This document shows positions 1-13,174 of a DNA stretch of 64,000 nt, in pieces (position 1 is the first letter of the stretch; the number at the start of each line of letters is the position of its first letter). The stretch comes from Acipenser ruthenus (Eukaryota > Chordata > Actinopteri > Acipenseriformes > Acipenseridae): positions 29,652,486 through 29,716,485 of the forward strand of contig NC_081202.1 in the NCBI RefSeq assembly GCF_902713425.1, written 5' to 3'. Below the pieces are notes generated by a model that was not told the DNA's origin, ran no database searches, and worked only from the letters and a program-made list of their open reading frames with translations. The translations under genes and the position numbers were made by a program.

Positions 1-220
1 AGGTCGCCTGCGGTTACAGTAGTCAAATCATTGCGTCTGAACCTGGTGTGTAATCCCAAGGTAACTGCTCACTTTTAACACGTTTTAAGACGTTAATTCA
101 CATTTTAAGTAATACAGTGTCCCCTTCAGACATGTTAAAGGAGAGATTCGGGAAATAACATTCAAAAGTATACGCGAGTAAATACCATCCTAACTCCTAA
201 CAATAAAAAAAAATAAATAA
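1..220 (+). repeat. TTGCATGCCCC repeat family, unit 1 (cut by window start)
   Basis: This is the 3' two thirds of a repeat unit that recurs at 303, 24961 and 25499. Shared blocks include AGGTCGCCTGCGG, GCGTCTGAACCTGGTGTG and CAGTGTCCCCTTCAGACATG. It ends in an A-rich tail after CATCCTAACTCCTAAC. I do not recognise the family. The A-rich 3' end would suit a retroposed non-autonomous element, but no clear Pol III B box was found. Confidence 0.7.
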
Positions 221-226
221 ATAAAT

Positions 227-230
<4 letters not shown>

Positions 231-302
<72 letters not shown>
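231..302. repeat. (TA)n microsatellite
   Basis: About 36 uninterrupted TA steps separate repeat unit 1 from unit 2. The same TA-then-TTGCATGC junction is seen before the units at 24961 and 25499, so the TA tract is either the preferred target or part of the repeat. Confidence 0.95.
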
Positions 303-305
<3 letters not shown>

Positions 306-510
306 CATGCCCCGGTAGCTAAATGCTTAGTTACGGCTCTGGGCAAAACCAAAGCCCATGGCCAGTATACAATATTTTTCTCTATGCATTCTTTTCTGTT
401 GAGCACTTCTGACACCGTTGAAACGGTGAGTCTCAGGTCGCCTGCGGATACATTAGTCCAATCAATGCGTCTGAACCTGGTGTGTTATCCCAAGGTAACT
501 GCTCACTGTT
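303..510 (+). repeat. TTGCATGCCCC repeat family, unit 2
   Basis: Begins TTGCATGCCCCGGTAGCTAA directly after the TA tract and follows unit 3 (24961) almost base for base as far as CTGCTCACTGTT near 510. It then diverges from units 1 and 3. The 88-codon open frame inside it is also open in units 3 and 4, but it has no recognisable protein similarity and is probably incidental. Confidence 0.7.
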
Positions 511-569
511 GTAATTGTTTGCCACAAAGGTCAGTGGTGTCTGGGATTACGCAAGCACGGAAGACGTGA

Positions 570-2204
570 CATTGCTAAAATTCCCAAAACACTATCAGCA
601 AGGAACGAAGAAACAGGTTTGTAATAAGGAAGAACTTTTAAATAACCCTCCCAAAGGAAATGCATATACAAAACCATCGTCAAAGAGGAGATAAAACAAG
701 TCCATTGACCTAAACTGTCACCATAGCACGGGGAACAAGTTTAAACTGTCGTTGTGAAACATTGAGGAGCACAAAGTTCATACGAAGTTTCTAGTATTAC
801 GACAACACGAAGCTTCTAGTATTACGACAATGAAGAAGTCGTTTCTGTAAGTGAATGAGGTAAGAACCAAGAGAAGTGTTATTCATTTATAAGTGCTCTC
901 TCAAGTTACGGGATTCAGAGGTTGTTTACTGAAGAAAAAACGAAAGTTGAATATATTGAAGCTGCAGTTGATAGTAAATGTGTACTTGCAATGAAGAATG
1001 ATCGTGGTTAAGACGTGAGCTGTTTTGTATTACTGTACATGAAGGGTGTGTGTTCTTGTTAGGAGTATGTATCGTAATTGCACAAGTGGAACTGTACTGT
1101 GTCTTGTAATTAGTGAAACTAAAACATTATTCCCAACACTCTGATACGTCTAACCACGGTCAGTTTACCAAATAAGTCTAGGAAATGCCAATTGTTTTCA
1201 CAATATTTCAGTTTTAGATCCCAAATTCATTTTCTGAAGGAGTCTAATAATAGCTGGGATGAAAGCCTACTCCAGTAAAGTATTAGGGCAAGGGCGTTTA
1301 TGCTGAAGTATCCAATGCGTACAGTTCACATTGTCAGGTAGCTTTAAACCCTTTTTTTGATAACACCACAGTAGCCTGCTACACATTAATACGCTTTGTT
1401 CCTTGTCATTGGGCTCTGGTGTTTTTTCCTTATGGAGGCCACCTTCAGTCTTAACTACATCAGAACACTCCAATTGTCTATTGCTGATTCAAGATTTGGT
1501 TTATTTATTTAATAAAATGAACTGTGCTACTGCAGCATTTTACTCCAGTATTTTGCTGTAAACACTATACTTTAAAGTGGTAATTTGCTGTAAATGCATT
1601 TTTATTATACAACAGTAAACTATAGTGGCCATACTTAGTACTGTAGTCTACTATAACATCCTTGAATAATGCATACTTCAAAGTGGTTATAGAAATTTTC
1701 AGAATTTACTATAGCATACTTTCAAGGAGGTGTAATTGCCAGTAGTATTTACTACAGTGCCTGTTTGTTACAAAAAAAGCATTTACAGCAAATGTGCTCA
1801 TTAACAATAGAATCATGTATTAAAATATGTGTTTTAAACAAGTTGCAATAATTTAAAGTTGTGTGAAGTTTAGATTTTATTTTTCATAGAACATAATCCT
1901 GAATAAGGGACACTGCAATCACCACAGAGAGCATAGGGAAACTAATACCTCTTCTGCAGACCTTCATAGCTGATAACTTCTTTTTTTGTACTAATTGTTA
2001 CTCACATGGGACTGTAAGGATGTAACATTTTATTTACAAATTCGTCCCTCACTGAAGCTGGTGTTTGTGAAAGTTTAACTAACTGACAAGGGGCAGGGAA
2101 AAGCTAATAAAGGGAATGAAAATTGATTATACCATACTACACCTCTTTTTAATAGCCAAAGACAAACCAGTTAACATCTTTTCTTTGAAATCTGGTGAGG
2201 ACAC
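570..2204. other. Gene-free upstream region of TBC1D2
   Basis: AT-rich DNA in which I see no convincing exon. About 1550-1800 holds imperfect TACTATAG/CAGTAAA-rich short repeats resembling the dispersed CCATGGTTATACAATGC repeat seen later. Any TBC1D2 promoter or 5' UTR exon should lie here, but I cannot place a TATA box or start site with confidence. Confidence 0.4.
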
Positions 2205-2651
2205 ATGGTGAGGACTGTTAAGATGGAGCAGGACTGTCAAGTCGGAAAACCCATGCCTGCAGCTGATCCCAATCTGACAAACCCAGACAATCATCATGAC
2301 CTCACTGCCAGTGCAAGAGAGGAAGTGGAAAGCACCAAGGAGAACGAGGGTGATTCCACACACATGGACCAGAGCAATGCCCAAGAGAAGCCAGTCATGA
2401 AAACTAAGATGGAACCCTCCTCCACAAAACTGTGTGGGTACCTGAACAAACTGGGGGGGCCCTTGAAGGCCTGGAAAGCCCGCTGGTTTGTTTTCGAAGA
2501 GAAGAAGTGCCAGCTGTACTACTACAGAACATCACAGGATGTCAATCCCTTGGGAAGCATTGACCTGGCTAACGCTACCTTTGGCTATCCGGCTCAAGCT
2601 CAGGAAGGGACCTTTCAAATTCAAATCCCAGGACGGGTTGTTGTGCTGAAG
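2205..2651 (+). CDS. TBC1D2: TBC1D2 exon 1: N-terminus and most of PH domain
   Basis: Encodes 149 residues and ends in phase 0 before GTATGT. Two candidate starts exist, ATG at 2205 and ATG at 2223. Neither is decided by the sequence; the second gives MEQDCQVGKP. After about 70 acidic, low-complexity residues the PH fold begins (TKLCGYLNKLGGPLKAWKAR, WFVF, CQLYYYRT, SIDLANATF) and runs to VVVLK at the donor. The PH domain is completed by exon 2. Confidence 0.92.
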
Positions 2652-3029
2652 GTATGTCTTTTTAAAATTAAAGCAATAGGAAATCCCCTAATCTGTGAAG
2701 GTACGTGAAGCAGTAACAAGCCAGCCAATAAAACTTAATCATATACATCTTGCACTTCCATTCGTTGAGTAGAACACACAAGTGCAGTTCTGAGTTGAAA
2801 CAAACACAAGTTACAGCAAACATGTATTTTCATTAACAAAAAAAAACCACTGTTTGTGCCTATACTGATGTCTTAATTAAGTTATTTTGTTAGATACAAC
2901 CGCTTTGGTTGAGGATACACTAATCAGTTTGGACTTCCACTTACTGTCATTTTTTTTCAAATAACCTTAAAAAACGATGCATCATTTTAAGAAAGTGCCC
3001 TTGTGCAATACCAAGGGTTCCCTTATAAA

Positions 3030-3130
3030 TTTAACCACAGTAAATTTAACGCAGGAATTTAGCATTTTTCCCATGGTTCTACAATGCATTTACTGTAGTT
3101 TACCATGGTATATTAATGTTCTTTACCATA
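3030..3130 (+). repeat. Dispersed CCATGGTT-ACAATGCATTTAC repeat
   Basis: Contains CCCATGGTTCTACAATGCAT followed by a TTTACCATGG step. Similar runs occur near 13842-13930, 38805-38900, 43660-43765, 49960-50045 (reverse) and 50865-51060. The family is unknown to me. The copies are diverged, suggesting an old non-autonomous element. Confidence 0.5.
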
Positions 3131-3144
3131 CCTCTGTGTTCCAG

Positions 3145-3305
3145 GGATGGAAATAAGACTTCCATTGCATAGCAGTTTGATCCATTCCTGGTTTTACTTT
3201 GAGTTTAATATGACACATTGGAACTTGTTACTTATACACTGTGGCTAATCAGGCTAATTGTAAAACCTGCAATGGAGGGAACTGCAATGCAATAGGGGTT
3301 TGAAT
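3145..3305. mobile_element. Foldback MITE, family A (copy 1)
   Basis: A segment of about 160 bp with imperfect inverted ends: GACTTCCATTGCATAGCAGT at the left and an ACTGCAATGCAATAGGGG-type right end. A second copy at 51823-51989 shares the ends and the interior (GATCCATTC, GGTTTTACT, GAGTTTAATA). The superfamily was not determined. It sits in TBC1D2 intron 1. Confidence 0.65.
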
Positions 3306-3376
3306 GTCTGTCATTTGGTGCAGGGTGTAAAATTAGCTTTTGAGCACTGGGAACCTGAAAGTTTTATATATATATA

Positions 3377-4980
<1,604 letters not shown>

Positions 4981-5122
4981 TATATAAATGTAATTTATAC
5001 ACGCATACAATTCCATTAAATTAGCCATTGTATGGTCTCATGTTATGCTTTACCTAAAATAAATACATTCATCCTAAACTGGTATAGAAATGTATTCCCT
5101 GTATCTACTGGCATACATTTCA

Positions 5123-5174
5123 TCAAATGCTCTTGTCAAATGCTCTTGTCAAATGCTCTTGTCAAATGCTCTTG
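5123..5174 (+). repeat. 13-bp tandem repeat, four copies
   Basis: Four exact copies of TCAAATGCTCTTG in TBC1D2 intron 1. Exact copies indicate a recent expansion. Confidence 0.95.
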
Positions 5175-5964
5175 GTTGTGAACACAAAAATAAGCATTAC
5201 TGTTCTAGCTTTGTTGTTCTCAGTCTTTAAAATGTATAAAATTAACAATCTAACAGCTTGCAGCTAACATGCTTAACACTGTGCGTAATAATGATCTACG
5301 GATAAGCTTGATCAATTATGAAAGAGATTGTTGAATTAATTTGAAGCAGTAGCAATTTTATATATAATGTATGTTCCGTTCTAATATCCCAATATATAGT
5401 CACTTATAAGTTACGTTGCAGTACTCCACACCATTCTTCCCATGGCCTGAACTCAGAATAAACTGTCCAGCTAACAAGTTATAAATTGTTCATTGGCTAT
5501 GAAAGAAGGGGTTCTTACTAACTTTTCACTTGTAATCTTACATGAGCATCATCCAGCCAGTTGTGCAAGAAAAGGCTCTGATTGTTGTATGATAATGTGG
5601 GGGAGGAATGTATCCAAAGAAAAGACAAAAACTTAGTGTATGGTGTATTGAGGGTTTAGTAAGTTGAAGGTAAAAGATTAAACTTCAAAGTATATTGAAT
5701 TTGGTATTTGACTGCATTGTGACCACTTTAAAATCCACAGCCTTCCTTTATAGTTTGAGTTAAGCAAACAGAGCAAGGCTATCATTTTAATCTTTTTTTT
5801 TTCTTATAAAGCTATAAAATAGCAGCTCTGTAAGTGTTTGCTGTAAAAAGGTTGTCAGTATACAAAGGGAATCCTTTTCAGATGCTGCTTTGATAATACA
5901 CAATAGCATCCCCCAAGCAGGTTTCCCTACATCTAAAATTTGTGCAATGATAAAAATGGATTAC

Positions 5965-6728
5965 TGTGAAGGAATGGTTTGCAGTGTGCAGGTGTAGTGA
6001 TGATGCAGTGCTCCAGAACAAACACACACAAGACAGTTCACAATTAACAGCTCTTTATTTTCAGCTGGGTTGCGTGCCAACAACACTTTAAATAATAAGC
6101 ATGGGCTCTACACATCAATGTGTATTGCGCCATGCAAAAGGAGGGTTACAGTCCCGAAATAATAAAAACACTTTTTAAACACACAATACACAGACACAGA
6201 CATGTCTCCTGACAGTGGGTGCTCTAGTGCAAGTGAATGGTGAAAGACAAACACAGAGGTAACAGTAGGTCAGTGTAGTCTGGGGTTTGGTGCTGGCGTG
6301 CAGCGACAGCTCCCGGTTCGTGTTAGCCGTCTAGCCAAACAAACAATGACAGTTAGCTGACAAACAAACAAAACACCAAACACTCACAGTACTTTTAATT
6401 CTCCTGTGCATACGGTCCTTATAGTTTAACCATCAAAACTAAGGAACAGATCACTGGGGCCACTTCCCCTTAAAACCCTCCGTCATGCCCTCTTTCGGTG
6501 GCGCGGCCAATCACGTCTCCTCCATTCCGTGACTGACACATCACCTACCGCATTAAGGCGCTGACTTCAGGTATCGTGGACCCACCCCCTTCCTGAATGT
6601 CCGGCTTCCGACTGACCCTGGAATGAACTGCAAAAACATCCATTCTGGGGCACTCTGTTCTGGTTATACAGCGCCCTCAGAGATTGAGAGGGAGATTGTT
6701 GACGAGGATTCATTCATTCTCTGTCACA
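5965..6728 (-). mobile_element. Solo LTR of a retrotransposon
   Basis: A 764-bp block begins TGTGAAGG and ends CTGTCACA, with the exact 5-bp duplication ATTAC on both sides (5960-5964 and 6729-6733). TG...CA ends and a 5-bp duplication are standard for LTR elements. In the minus direction it shows an AATAAA polyadenylation signal (near 6054) downstream of a GC-richer promoter-like part, so it reads on the minus strand. No internal region is present, so this is a solo LTR fossil. Gypsy or ERV origin cannot be told apart here. The clean duplication suggests a moderate age. Confidence 0.85.
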
Positions 6729-6748
6729 ATTACTAACCATTTTTATTA

Positions 6749-7710
6749 GTGGGGCTTGCGAAGCAAGAGTCCCCACTTTAAATCTTCAACGTACTTCTTC
6801 TTCTTCTTATTCTTTGGCACGCTACTCCTCTTCGTTCAAAACGCCGTTCAAACTTTAAAATGTGTAGAATAGTCTGGAATAGTGTGCTTGTATACAACTT
6901 TTTGATATCTTTTATACTTTTTAAACTATTAAGCTTTTTATCCTTTTTTTGTCCATCTTCATTCACTTTAATGAGACTTTTTTCAACATTCTAAAGCTCT
7001 GCATTGTTTAAAAACTCCCAACATTCTATTTACTGTAAACGATGTAACTTTTGACACAAATCAGCTACTTTGACCACTTTCCCAACAAGTAAGACAAAAA
7101 GTTAGAGCATATGGAATCTTCCTCTACTTCTCTGCTATTCAAAACAGAAATAACTTTTACCAATCAAGAGATACAGCTGTTTTAGTAACCGCATCAACTA
7201 AAATTTTCTCTAACTTTTTATAAACAACTGAAATTTTGACCACTTTCCCAACAAGCTAGACAAAAAGTTAGAGGGTATGACATCTTTCTCTACTTCTCTG
7301 CTATTCAAATTTGAAATCAAAACATAAATAACTTTTACCAATCAAGAGGTACACCTGTTTTAGTAACTGCACCAACTAAAATTTTCTCTAACTTTTTATA
7401 AACTGCCATTTTGACCACTTTCCCAACAAGTTAGACAACTACTTAGAGCAAATGAAATCTTCCTCTACTTCTCAGCTATTCAAATATGAAATCAAAACAG
7501 GAATGGCATCTACCAATCAAGAGGTACATCTGTTTTAGTAACCGCATCAACTTCTTTCAGTAGGCTACTTCCCACTGTTGAATTAACTGTCATAGAACTT
7601 TGAGAAATATCAAATTCTAGCACATTCTAAGCATGAGACAATTAATAAACAATGTGACTTTTGACACAAATCAGCTACTTTGACCACGTTCCCAATAAAG
7701 CAAGCCCCAC
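6749..7710. mobile_element. Element with GTGGGGCTTGC ends and internal triplication
   Basis: The ends are inverted: GTGGGGCTTGC at 6749 and GCAAGCCCCAC at 7700-7710. The left end is also a hairpin (GTGGGGCTTGC-GAA-GCAAG...CCCCAC). Inside, a unit of about 166-175 bp starting TGACCACTTTCCCAACAAG is repeated from 7071, 7237 and 7412, with a partial fourth head at 7681. No protein is encoded. No target duplication was found, so classification as a DNA transposon is provisional. Confidence 0.6.
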
Positions 7711-7755
7711 AACTTGTAAAGTTACCATCTAGTTTGTTTTGTTTTTGTTTTACAG

Positions 7756-7900
7756 GCATTAAACAGCCAAGCCATGCTGTATTGGTTGCAGCAGCTGCAA
7801 ATAAAACGGTGGCAGCACAATACCAGCCTGGTGAAAATACCTGCAGAGCCCTCCACTACCTCCACACAGCTCTGCCAGCTGCCTTCTGCACCTTGGAAAG
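7756..7900 (+). CDS. TBC1D2: TBC1D2 exon 2: end of PH domain
   Basis: The acceptor TTTTGTTTTACAG precedes GCA TTA AAC, giving ALNSQAMLYWLQQLQIKRWQ, the C-terminal helix of the PH domain. It joins exon 1 in phase 0 and ends in phase 1 at CCTTGGAAAG before GTAAGC. The next recognised exon needs an incoming phase of 2, so at least one exon between them is missing or unrecognised. Confidence 0.9.
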
Positions 7901-9103
7901 GTAAGCTCACTGACAGCCCAGTTTTAATTCTAGCTCAAGTCGACCAAATTGTGTGTGGGGTGGGGTTCTTCAGTTTGTGATCTGATGGAGAAAAGGGTTC
8001 CAGGGTAGGTGTTGTGTGCATGCAAAACAAAAGAGCTGAACCGGAATAACCCAATTTAAATTATTTATTCTAAACGCTTACAAAGTGTTGCTATACTCTT
8101 GTAACCACCACATATTTTTTCATGTTTTGCCCTTTATTGTAAGTATATCTAAGATATTTTCATGAGGTGTAATGTGAAGCAAGAAATGCAATGCTTTAAT
8201 TAGGTGAGGTAACAAAAGTACCAGGACTTTGTTTATTGTGTCTGGTGTCAGATATCTTAATGAATTCAAACAATCAAAAATGATGATCATACAGGAGAAT
8301 GTTGGTGCTGTGTGGTGGAAAGAACTCAAAATAACAAAAGGGTGATTTCAATTCTGCCCCATACCCATGCTGAGAATGTTCACAGTGAGACAGTCTCATT
8401 TCTGCCGATGACTCACCGGCTCTGTTGTGCTTGAAGCCTTGAAGCAGGCTTAGTTGCTGAGAACACAAACATGGTAACTAGACAGGGATTCACTTTGTGA
8501 TGTTATCTTCTGCCTTGTTTCCATTTTTATAAAAACAGCGTTGTGTGGAGGTGACTCTGGCTGTTCATCTGTCCATCTGTATGTCACACCTGTCTAATTT
8601 TGGTTAAACTAGGTGTACACATTCTGTGGTAATATTTATTGTGCGTCCATTCATGTCTTGGGACTTTTCATGAAACTGCATTGCCATTTCATAATGCAGT
8701 CATGGTGGGGAATGTATGTTAATGAAATACTTGGTTCATACTTGGATTCAGGTTAACCAAATTGGGTTAATATTGCTCCCTCCCAATGCTGTTTTATTTA
8801 TTTTTTTTCAATTTACTGCTGTGATAATAAAATTGTCAATTTTTATATTTTACAGTCCTTTTGCCTGTCCAAACTACTCAAAATTTACAGAAGTTATTCA
8901 AACCTGTTATGTAAACTAGTCAGCCCTATCCAGGCAGCTGCCTGTAAGCAAGAGAAGCAACCAGTTGAGCTTTGGATTTTGTTATTTGTTGTGTACTACT
9001 TTAGTTTGTGTGTGTGTGTGTTTGTTTCTATGCATTTAGTTTCATTTTCTCTGTACTTTGCCTTCAGAAGTCAGTTTGTGTTTCCTCTGCCTTGCCCTTA
9101 CAG

Positions 9104-9240
9104 GAACACAGTCCTCAATATCTGTGGAAACAAGCCAGCTCAGGAGCTGAGGCGGAGCGTGTTCAACTTTGACAAGATTCAGCAGTCGGAAGACTGTCCC
9201 TGTGAGGATCCTGTGACACAGATACTGGGGGAAACAACAG
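9104..9240 (+). CDS. TBC1D2: TBC1D2 exon 3: linker after the PH domain
   Basis: The open frame NTVLNICGNKPAQELRRS is similar to the post-PH linker of TBC1D2 (human has NTMHNIRGNKQAQ at this place). Bounded by CTTACAG and the donor GTGCGT. It enters at phase 2 and leaves at phase 1, whereas the next recognised exon starts at phase 0, so again one or more exons appear absent. Confidence 0.7.
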
Positions 9241-9600
9241 GTGCGTCCTTCAGTTGACAGGAAACTGCCCTGCAAAGTCTGTGTCTCTGCTTAGTTCATG
9301 TCTGGATCAGTTCAATGCGGGGACCACCACAGTGGCTCTGAAACAGATAGCTCACAATTTCACCTTTCATTGAAAACAACAGCTCTTTTTAACAACTATT
9401 TTCTTTTGCAGCAAATTGTAGTTTTGGCTAGGCACCCTAGAATTAACATTGGTACTATGGGTTCTATGATGATTTTTGTGTGTATAACAAATTTGAATTC
9501 CAGAAATAATCATTATTTTCTTTTTTTTGTTTAATGATTATGAAGGGTATATTGTCAGGTAGGTGGCTCCAGAATAAAATAAAGAACCAGCAAGTTTAAG

Positions 9601-9603
<3 letters not shown>

Positions 9604-9664
<61 letters not shown>
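9604..9664. repeat. (TA)n microsatellite
   Basis: About 30 uninterrupted TA steps in the TBC1D2 intron. Confidence 0.95.
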
Positions 9665-9668
<4 letters not shown>

Positions 9669-9737
9669 CAGTGTAGAATTTTTTTATTATTTTGTCATCA
9701 ACACATACAGTACAAGTGTATTAAAATACAAAATCTC

Positions 9738-9860
9738 TGGGGCCCCCGAGGGGCTCAGCTGGTAAAGGCATGAGTGCATGGTGTGCAGGGTGAGTCAGGA
9801 AGTCAAGGGTAATTTTGTGCCCTGTGCAGGGACTGTTTCTGCAGGGCTAGATCTAAACAG
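9738..9860 (+). mobile_element. tRNA-derived SINE head, diverged
   Basis: GGGGCCCCCGAGGGGCTCAG, then CTGGTAAAGGCATGAGTGCA, resembles the head of the larger SINE at 23698-24136 (GGGGCTCCTGAGTGGCGCAT, CTGATAAAGGCG). The tail is not recognisable. Confidence 0.45.
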
Positions 9861-10580
9861 TCACAATAGAGCTCCTGAATGCAATTCTGGGTTTTCGCTC
9901 ATGACTCCTCTGTATCTTATGATGATAAAAAGACAGCTTACATTTTTGCCTGTATGGTCACAAAACTTCCTTTTACATTTTTATGAGCTTCAATAAGCAT
10001 ATTTTATTGCTTCCCAAACATAAACTTTAATCTTGCATCGCCGCCTTCTTGTTTCCTGTTAGTAACCCATACGACTTTTAATGCGGTGCTCAAATGCACC
10101 TGACCTGCAACATGCAAGATGCATGCTAATTGTATATTTGATCTAAAATTAGACCAACAGACACAATCTTTATTTGTGCACAGAATTTATTCTGCATGTG
10201 CATTTTGACTTATTTTATCATTAGTTTTTGTGTCTTGATTAAAGACACGGTTATCCTGGACCTTATGAAACCACTTTACAAGACACCATTGCTCATTATT
10301 ATTGTAATACTGGGACAGTATTTCCAGTGCTTGGTACTTTTATTGCATTATCATTGTTTTCTTCTTTCAGAGTACAAAGAACAGAGCTGCAAAAACAAGG
10401 TCTTTTTTGAGCCTGTTAAAAACACACAAGTTAAGCTGATCTCCTGAATGGTTTGAAAAATGACCACCAGCAGGCAGTGTGCAGAATTTTCAGTCATTTT
10501 GCTGGTCTTTTCTAAAAACACTTCACTGAATTCATCTTTTATAATTGGTTAAAAAAAGGACATTGTTATTGAAATAGTAG

Positions 10581-10790
10581 GCTGTGTGGTCCAGTGGTTA
10601 AAGAAAAGGGCTTGTAATCAGGAGGTGTGACCCTGAGCAAGTCACTTAACCTCCTTGTGGTCCGTCTTTCAGGTGGGACGTTGTTGTAAGTGACTCTGCA
10701 GCTGATGTATAGTTCACACACCCTAGTCTCTGTAAGTCGCCTTGGATAAAGGTGTCTGCAAAATAAACAAAATAGTAATAATAATAATGT
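10581..10790 (+). mobile_element. tRNA-derived SINE with L2-like tail
   Basis: The head GTGTGGTCCAGTGGTTAAAG resembles a tRNA A box. The 3' end TAAGTCGCCTTGGATAAAGG TGTCTGC followed by an AAT-rich tail is the L2-type tail that such SINEs share with their partner LINE. A reverse, shorter relative lies at 27845-27975. Confidence 0.8.
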
Positions 10791-11305
10791 CTGATAATTG
10801 GTTTTAAGGCCACTGGTGTATAATATAGGGCAGAGCTTCAGAGCCTTTTCTCATATACACTACTAATAAATACTGCAACAGGCTGTTTTTTAGGGAAAAT
10901 TGCATTGTACAGTAGACTATTGCATTGTACAGTAGACTATTTGAATTTACCTGTAGCTATAACTGTAATTAAATGCATGATGTTAATAGCTGTTCTTATA
11001 TGATAAGTAAAACAGTATTTTTTTATTCAAAGGGATATTACAGATTTTTCAGGAAATGCAAGAATCAAAAACCTAAAACAAATACTATACCAGGCATTTT
11101 TAGTATGGTACAGTTTATTATCAGTACTCCAAACAAATCACTAATCTTAACAGGTCTGATCCCACCTGGTTCAGATTACAAAGAAAGTACAGGTGCATTA
11201 TTCAGGGACCACCTACAGTATAATTTATTTACGGGACCTCCAACACAGCTCATGAAGCTTCACCTTTAAGAGTAAATGACCATAGTGTTTTTGTTTTGAA
11301 ATCAG

Positions 11306-11695
11306 GAGCTGGTGCGACTCCTTCACAAGGCCCTGGAGGCAGCACAGCAGGAGAAGAGGACCAGCAAACAGTTCCTGGCAGCAGCAGGGGAGCAGGAGCG
11401 GCTGGAACTGGTGCGGCACAAAGAGAGGTGTATCGCGGACCTGGACGGCCGCCTGGAGGCCCTGCTCAAAGACAAGGAGGAGCTGGAGCAGCGGCTGGCC
11501 ATGCAGGACTGCCAAGTGAATGAGCTGCAGCAGCACGTGCAGCTCATGATAGAGAAGAACAATGCCAAGCAGGAAGTCATCCTCAAGCTCTCCAAGCAGG
11601 TGGCCGCCTGCATGGCTGACCCCCAGCGTACCGTAGCCAACTCCATGGGCACAGAGACCTTCTGCAGGCTGCAGGAGAAGATTGAGCACCTCAAG
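11306..11695 (+). CDS. TBC1D2: TBC1D2 exon 4: central coiled coil
   Basis: 130 intact codons, phase 0 at both ends. It reads ELVRLLHKALEAAQQEKR at the start, continues as a heptad-rich, highly charged coiled coil (LELVRHKERC, ELEQRLAMQDCQVNELQQHV, AKQEVILKLSKQV) and ends IEHLK. In TBC1D2 this part mediates binding to Rac1 and oligomerisation. The donor, GTTATT, is weak. GC content is clearly above that of the flanking introns. Confidence 0.95.
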
Positions 11696-13174
11696 GTTAT
11701 TTTAAAAGTTACTTTTACATTACAGCCATGGGAAGTACGTCAACTCTTGTTTCAAGAAACACGGATAAAACCACACTCTTTTTTTTGGTTTTGTTTGACC
11801 ACCATGTAATCCTGCATGATGTGAAAAAGCAGTAAAGTAACTGATCCATGTTTTCACTGCTGGGGTGTCACATATGGTATTCTGCACCTTCTCTGCATCC
11901 AATAAGCATTACAAACATGACATCTTAACTAGCTTTTATTAGCATTGGAGCAGACACACAATTACTGTTTGCCACTCCAGTCTAAGAATGATTCATTTAT
12001 AGTAGAACCGGTCCAGGGGTCCAGCGAATATATACTAATATTGTATCTCAGAGGAAGTCGTTTTAGTATATTGTAGTTTCTTTATTAACATCGGGGCATT
12101 ATAAATGAACAACGTCAGGTACACCAGTGTGCCTAAAACACCAAAGTACGACACAGCATGTATTCTATACAAAAAAATCTGTGAAAATGACTGCACAAGC
12201 ACTGAAGTACAGTATTTCTCAGTTGACAAAACAGCATTCCAAACAGTTCTTAACATGCTTTCTCAGTGTATGCCAAAGTAATCTCACAGGTTTTTTTTAC
12301 ATTGTGTGTGTGTTAACCTGAGACATAAACAACAACAAGGATGCACGCTTTTTAACAGTACAGTAATTTTATGAATCCTTTACTTTTCTTTTATTTACTA
12401 TGGTTAAACTGGGCAATTATGTGAAGTGACAGCGTGTACAAATTCTGACCTGCTAAGAGCTGAATTTACTGTTTTAGACCCATAATAAAATGTGCATTGG
12501 TCAGTTTCCATCAGTACCATTCAGTTGGTAGCAGCATATGTAAGTCACACATGGCACAGGTCCATTGGGTAATGATGGTGTCATATCTTACAGGATCAGA
12601 TACGACAAGTTCGACTGTACTTTGTATCACGTTACTGTGATTTTGTACTCTATAGGTCAGGCTTGCACAGTGTTGATGTGATGTTACAATGAACAGCAAA
12701 AATTATTATAATAACATAAACATACTGTATAAAAAAAAAATCCCTGTGTTACCCCAGGCTACTAGGCATGATGGGGTACACTGCTCTCTGATAAAAGTTA
12801 GGAGACCAGTTATCTGCTTATTAGCAAAACTTAAATCCACTAATATAAAGTCAAATAATAATTCCAGACACGTGATCAGTTGGCCAACTATTTTTTTCTT
12901 CTATTTTTTTGTTATTAGAACAAAACAAGTATATTGTTTTTGTACAGTGTATTAATTGACATTAGTTAGCCACACTTTTTTTTTACGTATCCCAGCGATT
13001 TTCAAACAGTGTTTTATAGGGTACAAATGAGTACAATTATGAAAGCAAAGAAAAGCAGTGATCAGTCAGGACTAGGTCAAACCTGTGCTCTTAATAAGTA
13101 GAGCTCACAGTAGAAATGTTTTAAGTACAACCACAGATTGTGTTCTGATTTCATTCGTTTACTGTGTTTACTAG

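Larger units (their letters stand above)
9241..11305. other. TBC1D2 intron region lacking an expected exon
   Basis: In TBC1D2 orthologues a segment of the type RTAQEKxAALEQQVLMLTKE precedes the ELVxxLHKALEAAQQ exon. I searched this stretch by eye in all frames and found nothing comparable. It does contain a TA microsatellite, a SINE head-like piece near 9738 and a SINE at 10581. Confidence 0.5.

Noticed and set aside
303-569. 88-codon open frame repeated in other units (HAPVAKCLVTALGKTKAHGQ)
   Set aside because: It follows the repeat family and not selection: unit 1 is cut, unit 4 is deleted inside it, and no known domain is visible. Kept only as part of the repeat.
9007-9022. Regulatory TG repeat near TBC1D2 exon 3
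   Set aside because: A short, common microsatellite with no further evidence of function.
11225-11689. 154-codon minus-strand open frame
   Set aside because: It is the antisense shadow of TBC1D2 exon 4, whose GC-rich coiled-coil codons leave the opposite strand open.
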